Positions 1 through 13,500 of a stretch of 64,000 nucleotides of DNA are shown in pieces. This stretch comes from Anas platyrhynchos. Its lineage: Eukaryota > Chordata > Aves > Anseriformes > Anatidae. Position 1 is the stretch's first letter. The number at the start of each line of letters is the position of its first letter. The DNA lies in assembly GCF_047663525.1 (NCBI RefSeq), contig NC_092606.1, forward strand, positions 5,950,501 through 6,014,500. The letters run 5' to 3'. Both the position numbers and the translations under genes were made by a program. The notes beneath the pieces were generated by a model, which saw only the letters and a list, made by a program, of their open reading frames with translations, was not told the DNA's origin and made no database searches.

Positions 1-1019
1 ATACAAAAGATCATTGAATTGTAATTGTACATGTAATTTATCAACTTTTTTAAATAAAAAGATATTTAACAATTTCCACGTCAATAAGACAAATAACTGT
101 TCCACCAAAAATCCTTAGGACAAGCACAGACCACTTCTGAAAGTTTCATACATTTAAAACCAAACTGCTAAAGGGAAAAGAAAAAAAAAAAAAGGCCTTT
201 GAAGAAGACTGAGGTTTGGAATTAAGAAGACAGAATATCAATTTCAAAGACAGGCATTGTGTTGCAGTTTTTAAAACCTTAAAAATAGTTGTGTAAGTGT
301 AATACAATTCTACAATAACATCAGTGATTTTTTTTTTTTTTAAACAGGTTTACATGCGCTCACAACAACAAAATCTTGACCAAAAAGAAAAGAGCATGAA
401 AGAAATGGGGGAGAAAATTCTGAAAAAAGCGGGCCATGAGTTGTAACATCTCACTGATCGCAGTGGGACAGTCCTTAAAACATCACTTCCATTGAAAAGG
501 CAGCAGTCTTTTTCTAAAGAGAAAGGAAAATAGTTATATTTGAGCGTTTAATGTAGTATTGCTTTTATCCTTTATAACATCTTGCATTTACAAAAATACT
601 GCATAATTACGAGCAACCACTGCCATCTCAGTGTGTGAAAAGTTACTGTCAAGAGTATCAATTTCAGAACAAATGTCTGCGTTCAATCTTTGGGAAACGC
701 TTCTATCCATTATTTCTAATTGGTATGATGCTTTTGGCTATATTTAGGACTATAGAGAAAGCCATATGCATGACCACACATTGATATCTATATTGGCTGT
801 ATTTACGTGGCATCATGATTTTGGCTATAGAAAAATGCATCCAGATTAAGTATTTTTGGATAATAAATGGTTTATAAGTAAAAATTGTGGATTAATGCAG
901 TAAAAATCCTGCAACAATCATTAAATAACTACTCGAGAATTTACTGGGTTCCCTGAACAATCTTGCCATTGTTATTTCAACAGCTAAAATATTGACTATG
1001 AGATACACAAAAAGCGAAT
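1..1019. other. TPST1 downstream flank, no gene seen
   Basis: AT-rich sequence with A and T runs and no open frame that resembles a protein. It may include a longer TPST1 3' UTR ending near the ATTAAA at 547-552. Confidence 0.5.
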
Positions 1020-1546
1020 GACACAAGTCAATCTATGTTTATTTTTTTCCTCTATCTAAAAGGGCAAATGATTAAAAAAGAGACCATGAAAATTCATCCT
1101 TATAGTATTTTGTTAAAATGGCAACCTGAATCTGTTGTGCAAGTACTTTATAGTACCTGTGCAGTACCAAAATGAACAAGAAACCCTGCTGAAGAATATC
1201 TGAATGAATAGTGGTTTAGTTTTACGTACTCTTTTCAACGTCAGGCTCCAACGTAGTGCTGACAATCCAGTAGCATAGCAAACACTGCAAACTGTAATGA
1301 GCCATGTAGAACTGCACAGTGATTCTTAAACCACATAAACTACGGTTTGTAGCTCTTACTGAACACTTACCTCCATGCGATTTTTTTTTTTTTTTTTTAA
1401 ACAGATTCTGAACCAAGATCAGATCTTCATATTTTTCCTACCCAGACTCTTGCATGGGGTTACGTTAGTTTAAAAAGATCGCCTTAACTAATGTGTTATG
1501 TGTGTGTTTTTATTACCTTCTGTGCAAGAAAGATCCATTTTGTCTT
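1020..1546 (-). other. TPST1: TPST1 3' UTR (probable extent)
   Basis: Non-coding continuation of the last TPST1 exon on the minus strand, AT-rich with no ORF of note. The left limit is inferred from the AATAAA at 1038-1043. Further signals exist (AATAAA at 1509-1514, only 33 nt past the stop, and ATTAAA at 547-552), so both shorter and longer forms are possible. Confidence 0.5.
1038..1043 (-). terminator. TPST1: Candidate TPST1 poly(A) signal AATAAA
   Basis: Reads AATAAA on the minus strand, about 500 nt past the TPST1 stop, followed 15-40 nt downstream by a T/GT-rich stretch (ttgtgtcattcgctttttgt). Chosen over the other candidates because of this downstream element; cDNA 3' ends would decide. 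Confidence 0.4.
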
Positions 1547-1564
1547 CTATTCCATAGGCTCAGT
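1547..1564 (-). CDS. TPST1: TPST1 last coding segment (TEPME plus stop)
   Basis: The final exon contributes only five codons and TAG. It follows an AT-rich pyrimidine tract ending in acttaacag at 1565. The residues TEPME occupy the position of human TEQVE. The exact ending, phase 0 acceptor and total of 370 residues support the assignment, although 18 coding bases alone would be weak evidence. Confidence 0.85.
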   Translation of the reverse strand, partial: TEPME

Positions 1565-4500
1565 CTGTTAAGTAAATAATTAAAATAAAATTAGCAATTT
1601 TACATTAGGGGAAAAGGTAGCAGCAGCAGCACCCATGCACCATTTAGCTGCTTGGGTTATGCTAATTTTATCTTTAGTATACTTAACTAAAGAATACTTT
1701 ATCAGAGTAATTTTTACCTCCAGCTTCAGTGTTTATAGTTTAAGAAACATTCTGTATTTCACAAAGCTTTGTTTTGCTTTTTGGAATAAATCTGCTGAGA
1801 ATTAGGTAAACACTGTAGTCATACTAAGCTAATTGTATAAATTCAGCTCTGTAATTTAGGGGAGTACAATTTAGTAACCTCCCCTATCATACGGGTTTCA
1901 AGATGCCACCGGCTAGAAATACTGGACCACGTTCTTTTGACATATCACAAGGTAACTGGAAAATACAAAACATAATTTAAGTAATGGACACTGTGGGCAG
2001 ATCGAGGATAATTTGTTTGGCTAGCACACCATCATTACACAATGTGCTAAGTTTTTACGATAGCTCATCTCCCTGCATTTTCCAGAAATCTTTATCAGCA
2101 GTGTTTAATCTCCTTTTGTTCTGACACACCCTATGCTTGCAGCCATATATGCATATATTTGTCTGTTACATTAAAGATAATCTTGAAATAAACACAGTAA
2201 TTGCATTTGAAAGCATTATGAAATAACTGCAGCACACTTCCTCGATACAATTAGCTAACAATAACTTTTAAGCAGCACACATTTAAATAGTTTTCTTGCC
2301 GTTAAGCTGCATAGACATTTTGGCCAGCAGTGAACAATGCTGTGAGCAACAGCACATTTAGCTGCGTGGTGCCAGATTCTTAATGGTTTCTATTAGCTGA
2401 GCACAACTTGCAAAGCATGAGCACTAACTGTCCGAAGGGGTGAGAGCACGCAAACATCCAGTAAGAGCGCGAAGCCCACATTAGAGATCACACAAAGGTT
2501 TATCAGAAAGATTTGGTGTCCACAGCAAAAAGTTATATTCTGAAAACATGAAACAGACACTACAGCTATTCAACTTTACTGATCCATGTTCATTTTATCT
2601 TGCCACGAGACTTCCTTTCTACTGTCTTCTTGGGCTGGAACAAAAGAAACCAGTTTTCCTTTTTAATAAGCTAATTTTCATTTGAATTGATGGAATAAGT
2701 CAAAAAGCCTTGTTTGTGAGTGGTAGGTTCTACTGTGTATTTTTTAATCTCTACATCAAACAAAAAGTCATACTCTATGAGCCTTTTGCTAATATTTGGG
2801 AACCAAAGTCAAGAAAACTTGCACCCACCCATTTTTTGTTTGTTTTAAGTACAGCCACTGCAAACTATTTAACTTTTGATAGGTTACTTACATTTATGTT
2901 TTAAGTAAACTTCTGTACTGTTTGTATGATTAAAGATGGGAATTATGTAGAAACAAAGTAACACAAGCACTGTAAATAACTTGTCTGCTTTTAGTCATTC
3001 TACAGGATTTTTAGAAACTAGGAGAAAAGCATGGAATCTTTTCCTCTTTTACTTAAAATACTTGCACGTTTGGCTACAGTCGTGCTGTAAGTTACCATTT
3101 CAGTGTATTGCTCTGCCCAATAATTCTTTTATTTTTAGACAACTCTGCTAAAGTACTCCCCCCCAGAAAGGCTGCATAAAGATCACATGTGGTCAAAATA
3201 AGAGATGCTCCTCTCCTGCCCAAAACAGAGCTGCTGAACAGAACAAAATCTAACTAAAGAATGATGGTGGCCTGCAGCCCTTGGAAAAGGAGAAAAAGGC
3301 CTTGCAGGAGGCTGAAGGAAGCTCTATGATCAGGACTTTAAAAAACAAAACAAAACAAAAAAAAAACACGACTTAAAATACCAGCAACAACAAAAGTCAT
3401 GGGTAAGCCAAAAGGCTTGCCCACCCACAGCTCCTCCTGAGGTTAATGGGAAGTAAGGGTGCCTCTTGTTCTCATAAGTTGCAAAGATAAAATAAAGTTC
3501 TGGAGGCAAGGAGCCCCTAAAATGTTTTCTCTCCCAATCCACAAAACTATACGCCCGTATATGCAGGACAAATTGGAGGAAAAAAAATTAAAAAACAAAT
3601 ATTTTTCTACTTAGCTTTACTTGAACACACCCTGAGACAGTAACAGTGATGAGCCACTTCCTGTTTTTTCTACCAAAGCACAATGTAAAAAGCACTTTAA
3701 ACATTTAGTATCAATTATACAGCCTGCAACATTGACTTTTTTTGATTGTTTTGCCAGGTATTGTAGCATTTCTTTCAAAGCGTTTCATTGTTTCTCTCTG
3801 CTATCTATACTATACTTGCTTTAAACCTTTCAGTGCAAGACAACAAAAGGTAAAGCTTCTCTACAAATAATGAGCTTTGCAATTTGGTCTGCACGACAAA
3901 ATACAGAGCCAAACTTTCTTCCAGTTTCACAGTAGTCCTCAGTCAGCTGGGGTTTATGGGCACCATACTACTAACACTAGAGTTACACACTCAAAAAAGC
4001 CTTGGCACAGTTGAGTGCGAGAGCAGGACTGCTGGAGATTTAATCTTATGGACAAGCTATTCTCTCAAAATCAATCAGAAAATCAAATCTATGAAGAAGT
4101 GGCTTACAAAGGTTGTTTTCACCCTAACTTGCTGCTATACCCACAAAAAGGAAACTAACTGAATACTGTACCTGTGGCACTTCTTTGAGAAAGTCAGGAA
4201 GCTGGAATTCACCTTTATAGACCTGGAAAAACAAAATACAATTTAGTATTCAAAGCTAGCACTCACTATTGCTTGAAGTATTGTTTAAGCAAAAATAAAA
4301 TAGACTATTCTAGATTATTAGTATGCAGTAAGGCTAAATCAGATCTGCCAGGGAGTCTCCTAAACCGAGTACAACCCATTTGTAAAAGCAAGCTTCACTC
4401 ACGAGGTCTGGCAGTCTGAAGTTCTACAGCTTTACGCTCAGTCCCAGGCTTGCTCTTTACTCAACACAGATGGCAACATTTGAGAAAGGTATTTAATATT

Positions 4501-7500
4501 CCAACTGTGTTTGCATTCAAATGCTACAACTTTAACTGGTATTACATTTCAAGCTTGCTCAAATCAATCATTCATTAAGTCCTACATAATTCATTCACTA
4601 TACTTTTAGAAAAAGATTTTCTACAGAATGATTAAATACGCTGAGGCTGAGTTGTTACAATACATACTTTTGGGGAAGTTTACAAGTAAACAAATCCATT
4701 GCATCATATTTCAGCACCTTCAATAAAATAAATTCTGCTTGCACTTAATTACAGTTTACAATTCAGAGACTCCATTTAAAGTCTTCCGAAAGAACTGCTT
4801 GTCACGATCCCATGGACTGTCAGAACGATTATCCAACAACCAACTTCCAGTTCCCAAACGTTTCACAGTTCAGACACTTGACAAATGTCACAAAATACAA
4901 GATTTTTTTGATGCTTTGAAGTATTCATCATGTACAAACTTTCATTTATGCAAACGGAAGGATCACACGCGAACAACTGATCCCACCTTACTGTGCTGTC
5001 AAAAGAAAGTCATGTTAGCCTTGAGAAGAGTTTGTGGACACGATGCAACTACAGCCTAAGTCTGGGAAAGCTTAGGTTTACATTCTGTTAAAATGGTTAA
5101 CACTCAAGGAGAGTCAGCATCTCCTTCTACCCTGTTTTACAGAAATCCATCCCATCCATCCCTTTATTTACATATCTAGCTGCTATAATTCTCTGCTAAC
5201 AGGAACGATTATCCACTTGCTTCAATATTGCAAGACACATAAATAGCACTCTAAAACACAGAAACACAGGTGTTTTTTGTTTTTTAAATAGAAGTTTTCC
5301 TAACTGTTTCATGTCAGACCTTGAGTCACTTAGCGGACAAGATCAGACACTTAGCTTCCTTCCCCATAGGATGTAACCACACACCTAAAACCTCTGGCTC
5401 TCCAAGAGAATGCAAAGTTGGGTGAAGTTTAACTTTTCCTTTATTATTTTCATGCCCTTCAGTCATTAATACACATTTCTGTATATGAAAAGAAAAAAAA
5501 AAAGGGAAGAACAAAAAACAGCGGTATACTTTTCAATACTAAATGACATAAATTAATAGGTTTGTATATGAGTACAGAAGAGTCCCCCTGTGATACTCCA
5601 TATTCCTACAGATGTGAACAGAAAAACACACCCAGCAATCTCTCATTTTGGCAAAAGAGGTACAAAGCCCTTAACAGCAGGGCTGCTACAAGGTCAAAGC
5701 CAACAGCTCTTGTGATTATGAATTTCTCCAGCTGTAGCCTCATTACCAGCCTGACTTCATGACAGTTTGTTATTACCACCATTTCTGATCTTTCCGAGCA
5801 CAACGTTATTATTGAAACAACACCGTTTGGAGAAAGAGCAAGCAATAAATATTCTCAAATGTACCACAAGCCACACCAAACAAGTGTTTCCACTATCTGA
5901 CCAATTAGGAAATAAATTGGCAATGCATCATCATCATCTCTCTAGAGGATACTTCTTAAAAGCTGTTTGCTTTTACGATTAAACTGGAATACATTCCAAA
6001 GGGGGGAAATACTCTGCATTATTGATTTTTTCCCCTGACAGAAGTAAATAAAATAGAAAGGGTTTTACCATCCTTTCTACTGAACCCGAAAGACTGAACA
6101 CACTAGTGTCATGGGTTCTTATGGGGCTATAATTGCATAGAATCAAAATCTACAAACCTTCCAAAACCCTACAAAGCCCTAAATTGGAAATGGAGCTATT
6201 TGGAAGCGCTGCCCCAAGCTGCGATGCCTGGTTTGCAAAATGCGTCAGAGGAAATGATTCTGGAACTTGAGGGACCCTTGTTAAAAATATCCATTTCCTC
6301 TGTTTCACCACGAAAAGCATGAGGCCGTACTCACCTTGCCAACGTGCTGCAGGCCCAGGACTGCAGCAGGGCCTGCTCAGCACCTCCTGCCTCTGGGACA
6401 CCTCTCCCCAAAAACAGACCTGCAGCATTGAACTACAGGACTTGTGTGGAGTGGACTAAGGAGCTGGCAGCTCTCGTTACTCTTTCTCTAGGCTAAACGC
6501 AACCAAACAAACCTTTGCTAAGGCCCAGCATTAGAATAGGAATCTTTATACACACACACACTGCAGAACTCAGGTCCTTCTGATATCCCTGGTTTAGACA
6601 AAATAGCAAGGCTGACTCAAAACAACAGGGAAAGCTTTTGGTTAGATTCAGATGGGGGTACTGCCATTCCCATGGTAACTTAATGAAGGCCATGCTGGTC
6701 AAAAATTCCAGCATGTGGCTTCTTGGAGCCTAGCTATATAATAAATATTTCTAAATGAAGGAGAGGATCTCATATTTTCAGCTTTTAACCAAACCATTAA
6801 AATGCAGGCTGTGATTGTGAACAGCAGAAGTGGAAGTTGCAAATCAATCTCATCACCACATTAAAAATAAGACAGAACAACCTAGGCAAGGCTCCCAGGC
6901 AAAAGCAGCATCTTTTATTAAGCAAGGGTGGATGCTGGAAGCCAGAGAGGCTTCTCGTCATGTCTTCCCATAAACCGCTGCAGTCATCACCTGAACACTT
7001 TTAAAAACAATAACACCGATGACAATGCTGTATTGTGACACCGTGCTGCACACTCTGGAGGCTTGCTTTCCCTTCCTTCTCCTGCAATTCTGATATATAT
7101 GTATATAATATAAAAATAAGCATGTGTCTCTGCTCTAAAAACCTTACCAGTGTAAGGCCCTTTGTAGCAAGAGCATTTATTCCTCATAAACATCAACAGG
7201 GGCTCATCAAGGGTATTCATCCAACAGCAACATTAAGAAAAATAATGATACTTGAGTCATAACCTGGAAAGATAAGAACACGTTTCGGGGCATTTGATAT
7301 TATATGCACGTCAAATACCCCAATTTACACATTGTAATTTATAAAAGCAGAATACAACCAATGCCAAGCCTACGAAACTGCACCCAGATTATGTTTAAGA
7401 CACAACCGTGCCTAATTCTCACTCAAAACTGCCATTATCAGCATTCTGGTTTTGTCAAGGTTGAGACTGCCTATAAACTGGTTTAAAGTAGTTCCAAAAA

Positions 7501-10500
7501 TGGTGAGTGGTCCCTTATGAATGAAAAGCCAGCGATCATCCGCAATCCAGAAATTCATAAAACAATGACTCCATCCGCAGCCAAAGGCATTAAAAGGTTT
7601 CAGATTCAAAATTCTTTTCAGACCAATTTCTAACCCTAAAACATATTATTTGGAGACTGGCAGCACAGAGTGGCTGAAGCAGGATATCGGAATGATTTCC
7701 AGTCTAAGCAAGAATTCAGTAAAATTGAGCAGAAATGGTGTTTACCATTTCTAAAAGAATTATTTTGCAAGCACAAATGGATTTCCAAAGGGGGCAGGGA
7801 ATAATCTGAAGTCCGTGTCAGTTTGTTGTTCACTGTTGGCATTATTCAAGCTGTTCTACATACAAAATTATTGAAAAACATTCTCATAGCTAAGCCAAAT
7901 GCATTTTATTCTCAAAAAGAGATCAGGAAAAAAAAAAAAGGTCACATCCAGTTGTCTGACAAAACCCTTGTAAATACACAAGGAAAGTTTAAGAATGGAA
8001 GAATAACTCTGAGAAGCTCAAATCAAAAATATACTTTAGAGACAATCAAAGCACTCATTTTCTCCCACTTCTAAGTCTAGTTTAGAAAGAAACACATTTT
8101 ATTTGGTCATTTCCATAGATAATGGTCTTTCTTGTCTAGAAATTAGCTTGGAAGTAAATGTACTTGGGCTTCCCGGATTTTCAAAACATCAAAGTTCCCG
8201 AGTACAAAGCAATCAATGTTTAATTATCCAAAAATAAATAAATAAAATAAAACCAGTACAAAGCTCCCTTCTAGAAACCATCCCTTATTGCACATTACAT
8301 GGAGGTATCCTCACTTTCCTTAGTTTTTAGGCAGCTTACGAGGCTTACACAATTCTTTATTTCTTTGTTGGAACTGCCAGCAAAGAAGACTGTCCAAGAT
8401 GTAAATATTTATCCAGTAAAATAACACAGAAAGCAAGATTTTAAGCCACTGAGTATCTGCCAAGAGGCAGTTTGCAACCCTATCTAATTGTCTATCTTGT
8501 TAATAACTATATATCTTACTAGTTATATATATGCACAGATGGTAATGAATAAAAATTAAGTTCATGACTCCTGAGACAAGCAACGCAGTTGGGAATCTCC
8601 AGGCTGGAAAAAATACCAGTATTGAACACATTTAAAGGATGCTGATCAAGTCTGTGCTGCTGGCAGTCGTAAGACAGATGAAATAAAATAAAAAAAATTG
8701 TTTATTTGTCTAAGTATCAGAGATTGCCTCAAAAGCCTTTTTATTTCCCCCCCCCCAAGGCTACTCGAGCAGCTGGCATCACACTATACCTCTACATTTA
8801 CCCATCTTTGACAGCACAAGTAATTACTCTCATGCAGTAGCATGGACTCACTTCACGCCCTTTAATCATAGATTGTTTCTTTCTATCTTTAAAGCCCCAG
8901 ATACAGAGGCCTGAAATCAAGATCGTCATGGATGTCTCGACATTTACCAGCAGGAGACATTTCCTCACAATTTAATATGGGTATGAAACAGGAGTCAATA
9001 GAAGTCTGCTTTTTCCTCTGAATGTTACTGCAGAAAAAAGCATCAACAGAACATAAAACAGAGAGAGATAACAGCTTTCGGATGTGATTAGAGAAACCCA
9101 CACATATTTGAAGAGTCATGATGAAAACCATAGCTTTTTCTATAGTTTTGTATGTTTCCGTCTCTCGATCTCTCCAGGGCAAGGATCATAACTTCATGAA
9201 GAAGTTAAAAGAAATGACTGGAATATGTATTCCTAGCATACAAACTCATTTAGCGGGGAGTGTGTGCCAAAGAAAATCTGATGTAATACGTTACAGATGT
9301 GAAAGGAAAGCACTTAGCCAACCATAACATAACAATAAGCCAGTTTCTACTGGGCATAAGTCAGGATCTTGCAGTTGTGAATTGTTCTCTGGCTTTTGGT
9401 GTGTTCTGTTAAACTGCTGACATACGCTTTTACACAAACTCATGATATTGATAAGGACATATCAGATACTCTTCCAGTGTGAAGTGGATCTACTTTGGTA
9501 TTGCATCATACAGTGAGTTGGCTACCAGTGCAGACAATTTAAATTATTTGCATTTTCTGCTTCATTTGAATGTGAAAACTCGTTTTAGTTAGATGATGTT
9601 ATTTTCCTTTATGCTCAGGACGTATAATGTTAAATTCCAGGAAAAAAAATCAGCTTTGTACCTATAAGGAATGGATCTTTGCAGTTATTATAATAAAATG
9701 AACAGACCAGCAATGTACATATTTAAAAGAAACATACAAGACAGCAAAATCCTGCAGTCACTGAGTAACTGAAAATTATTAAAGATTGCTTCTTGATGTG
9801 AAGTCACGTGCAGAGATCTGCTGAACAGTGCAGCACTATTCAGACCTTGATCTCTGCTCTGTGTTCCTTCTTACAAGGAGACAAGAAAAAGTGTCAGAAA
9901 GGATAATATTGTCAAGCCTAACATAAAACAGATAAACAGAAAATAATGGCTCTGTTATTGAGAACAGCAGAAAAATCTGTTATATTTGTATTAGATTTGT
10001 ACTCCACCAGTGTAGATTCTATCAGAAATGTCTTAATCCATAGCACCCTGCTGCACTTGGAGACAAACATAAGAAAAGAGATGGAGCTAGCTTCAGGCTC
10101 TTTTACTTCCTAAAACAAAACCAGAACTAACAAGACAAACAAAGTATAAACACCCGGTTTGGTGCTCTGCTACAGGAGCATGGAAAAGCAGCCTAACCAT
10201 TGTGGGGTCCTAGAAGAGTAACATTTAAATGAAAAAATACAAAATTCAGCAGAGACAGTTAATTTTCCCTGCGTTATCTACATGCACAGATTTTATTCTT
10301 CAAGCATTGTCCTTTAGATGGTGAAAATCATCATTTCCAGACTGAAGGAAAAAAAAAAATTGAAATCTGTATATATGTAAGTCACCAGCAGGGGGACAGA
10401 AGACAAAAAAGAAAAATACAAACAGGATTTAGCTGCATAAAAGACTTAGGGGAAATTAGCTTTTTGCACCCTGCTAGCCATTCCCTTCCATTTTCTCCAG

Positions 10501-13500
10501 TGCCAGCCTTCTCACATTTTAGACATCCTTACACTGTTGCTTCTTATTTTAGCGACTAAGAGCAGCAGCTTTGAAATTCCCAACTAGTATTTTCACCGTT
10601 GAGCATTAATCTAATTTGCAGTCTTTCCAAGAAATGATTGATTTTGCACAGCGTAGTTGCTACAGCTGGTGCAGTGGAGTATAAATGCAGTAACGCAAGT
10701 AGAATTTGCACAGCTTTACAGAATAAAGACATCTTGCAGCTTCAGTTTTGAATCTCTTAAAATTATCTTCCACAATTGGACCATATACAAGCTCCTGGCC
10801 ATAAAACCCTGAACTGAAAGCATTCACGAGGCTTTCTAGCTGTGAATTTATTTTGCATCTTGCCCAATTTTTGTTTTTTATTCCAATTATCTTTATGTTT
10901 TTGTATGCAATGTATGTAAATGCTCCCAATCACACGAAACAAGAACTCCCTGTAACAATGCGAGAACCGAGTGCTGGTTTTTTTTTTGCTGTATCCGATA
11001 GCAATGAACTGGATCACACCGTGCTGTTCCATCTTTAGGTGGAGCCAGAATCAACCCTGCCAGTAATTCCAGGGTGCTGCTGGGCTTCCACCCTGTTGTC
11101 ACAACGTACACAAACAAGCATTACATACCCCTCCAGCACAGAACAACTCCTTCCCCATCTCCACAAACAAACCCCAAAACACCGGTCCTGCCCCCATACC
11201 ACCACCTTCTGCTTGCCAGACTTCTCCCATCCCAAGCTCTAGTTCATGCCATCCCAAACTGGCTCGGAAACAATGGCACGAGTAAAGAGAAGCAAATGTC
11301 AGAGCACTCAGCGTTAATTCAAGTTCGTCACACTAAGGGGTTACCACACTAACACAATACAGCTCGGTTTCAGAAGTCCAAACTTCTTCTAAATCTGTTT
11401 TCAATGAATAAAATGTGAGTTCTGTACTCGGTTTAAAGTTCTCAGCGACCACAAACTACAAATATAATAGAAGAGCTTCCAAACAAAGTGAAGCAATAAA
11501 CAGTTGCATGCAAGATTTAGATATATTCTTATTATGTACTGAAGAACTGGAAATATTTTATTTGGACAGCTTCATCTCCAACAACACATACAGTACAAAA
11601 CTCGGAAAAACCAACCCAGGTGAAGAAATCTGAAAAGAGACAGCCAGAACAAAAGCAAAAAGCAATTTACAAGTTCACCAGCTGAGAGAGAATGCAATAA
11701 CACACTCGACTTGCCAAGCTCCTATTTCCCAAAGGCTGGGAAATCTAGATCAAGAAATACAATTCTTTTTGATAAACACCTTCTTCTCTGAGCTACAGTA
11801 GCAAGAAATAAATTAGCGCATGTTCAAGAAAGAGAAGTGGAAATCCACAGGGTGGCATTCTAAGTGCTGTCTGTGATGGGGCAAACACATCACAGGTCCC
11901 TTCCTGCTCTTCCCAGCCACCTTAAACACAGCATGTTTCGAAATATCTGCCCCCCAACCCCAAATAAAATCAAATAAAAGCTGTGGGGGAAACTAAACAA
12001 AGAGCATTTTTCAGAACTGAGTCAGCTCCCACTGATGACCAAGCAGAATATTAGTTATTTCAAAACCTCCTCGGTTTAAGGCCAGCATTTTGGCAGTTTC
12101 CTATGCAAGATGGCCAGGAAGCCTGACACCTTGGAGGGGCTGCTGAGCCCGCTGCTCCAAAAAGGAGGCAACCGAACAAGGAAAGAGGTCTGGGAGCTGG
12201 GAAGCCTCACAACTTGACACCCTAGGGACTCAGGACACCAGTGCAACCAGTGACGGAGACAGAACCAGTGGCCAAATCTTATATCCATGGTTGTTTTGTT
12301 AAAGAACATGTGGCTGGGGAAAACGTGTGCTGGGTACTGCAAGAACTAACAACATACTTTAAATGCTACCTTGAGACTAGGGCTGTAAGTAAAAGATACT
12401 AAAACTAAATGACAGTCAAAATATTAACATCATTCCATATGTTTGCAATATTTGGATCGGCTTTTATAGCAATAGCCTCCAGTTTTTCAACACCATTTTT
12501 AAACATTAGTAAACAAATTATGCTTCAAAGCAGACTTGTGAAAATACACTGCAGGCTTTTAAATTAGGCTTCAATTTTTTAAGGTGCGTTTGTGGCTTTG
12601 TCTGTTGCCTTGATTTCTATCTTGCATTTTGAAATGAAAGAGATTTCAGGAAGCCACCCAACAGAAAACAACTGAAATTTGTTAAACTTAACTCAGATTG
12701 AGTTTGTCTTGCACAGGAAGAAGAGAAAATCAATGTTAAATTATTGAAATACAATATAAATTTGGATCCCGATCACTATTTTCAGTATGTATTGGTAGAT
12801 ATGTGACGATTTTGTTTTCAAGGCTCACTGAAGAGGTATTGAACACCTTTTTTTGTTTTGCAATTGGGCTGAATTGAGTACAGAAGAGTTAGCTTGCCTG
12901 TGAGCCTTTTAAAACAATTAGTACCACAAAACCTACAAAACATTAGCCATAAGCTGTTCCAGAATACGGGGTAATCTCTTCTATTCTGAGCTAACAGCTA
13001 TCACAATCGTAAGCCTATCGTCCTCTAATACACTGATCAAACTGCTTAATGAAAGTTTCTCAGAGAGGACTTCTAAAAAGAGACAATACAAAATGTTTAA
13101 AGACCACACAAAATGCAGGTTTTTTTAGTATCCAGCCCATTAGCAAAGTACATTGACCAATTTTTAATATCAGAAGGCTAGCGACAGTTCCTTCACATTG
13201 TTGAGTTCAGTTTTTCCAGTGATGACTTTGCTGCAGCAGCAAGAGTCACCTTCTTTTAATACAGTATACATTCTCAAATGAACAGAATTGAAAAGTTAAT
13301 TAATTCTTATTTCAAACAATGGTAATAAGCTTTTCAATGGATACCTCCAGGGATAAACAGTTATATAGCCTAACTATTCAAATTCCAACATTAAGCTCAG
13401 ACTAAAATCCTCATGTTTAGGTTAATCAGCGCCAGACCTTCTTGCATCTTTTGTTTGTTCTACAAAGGACAGCAAAGAATTGGAAAAACTGACATTTTGG

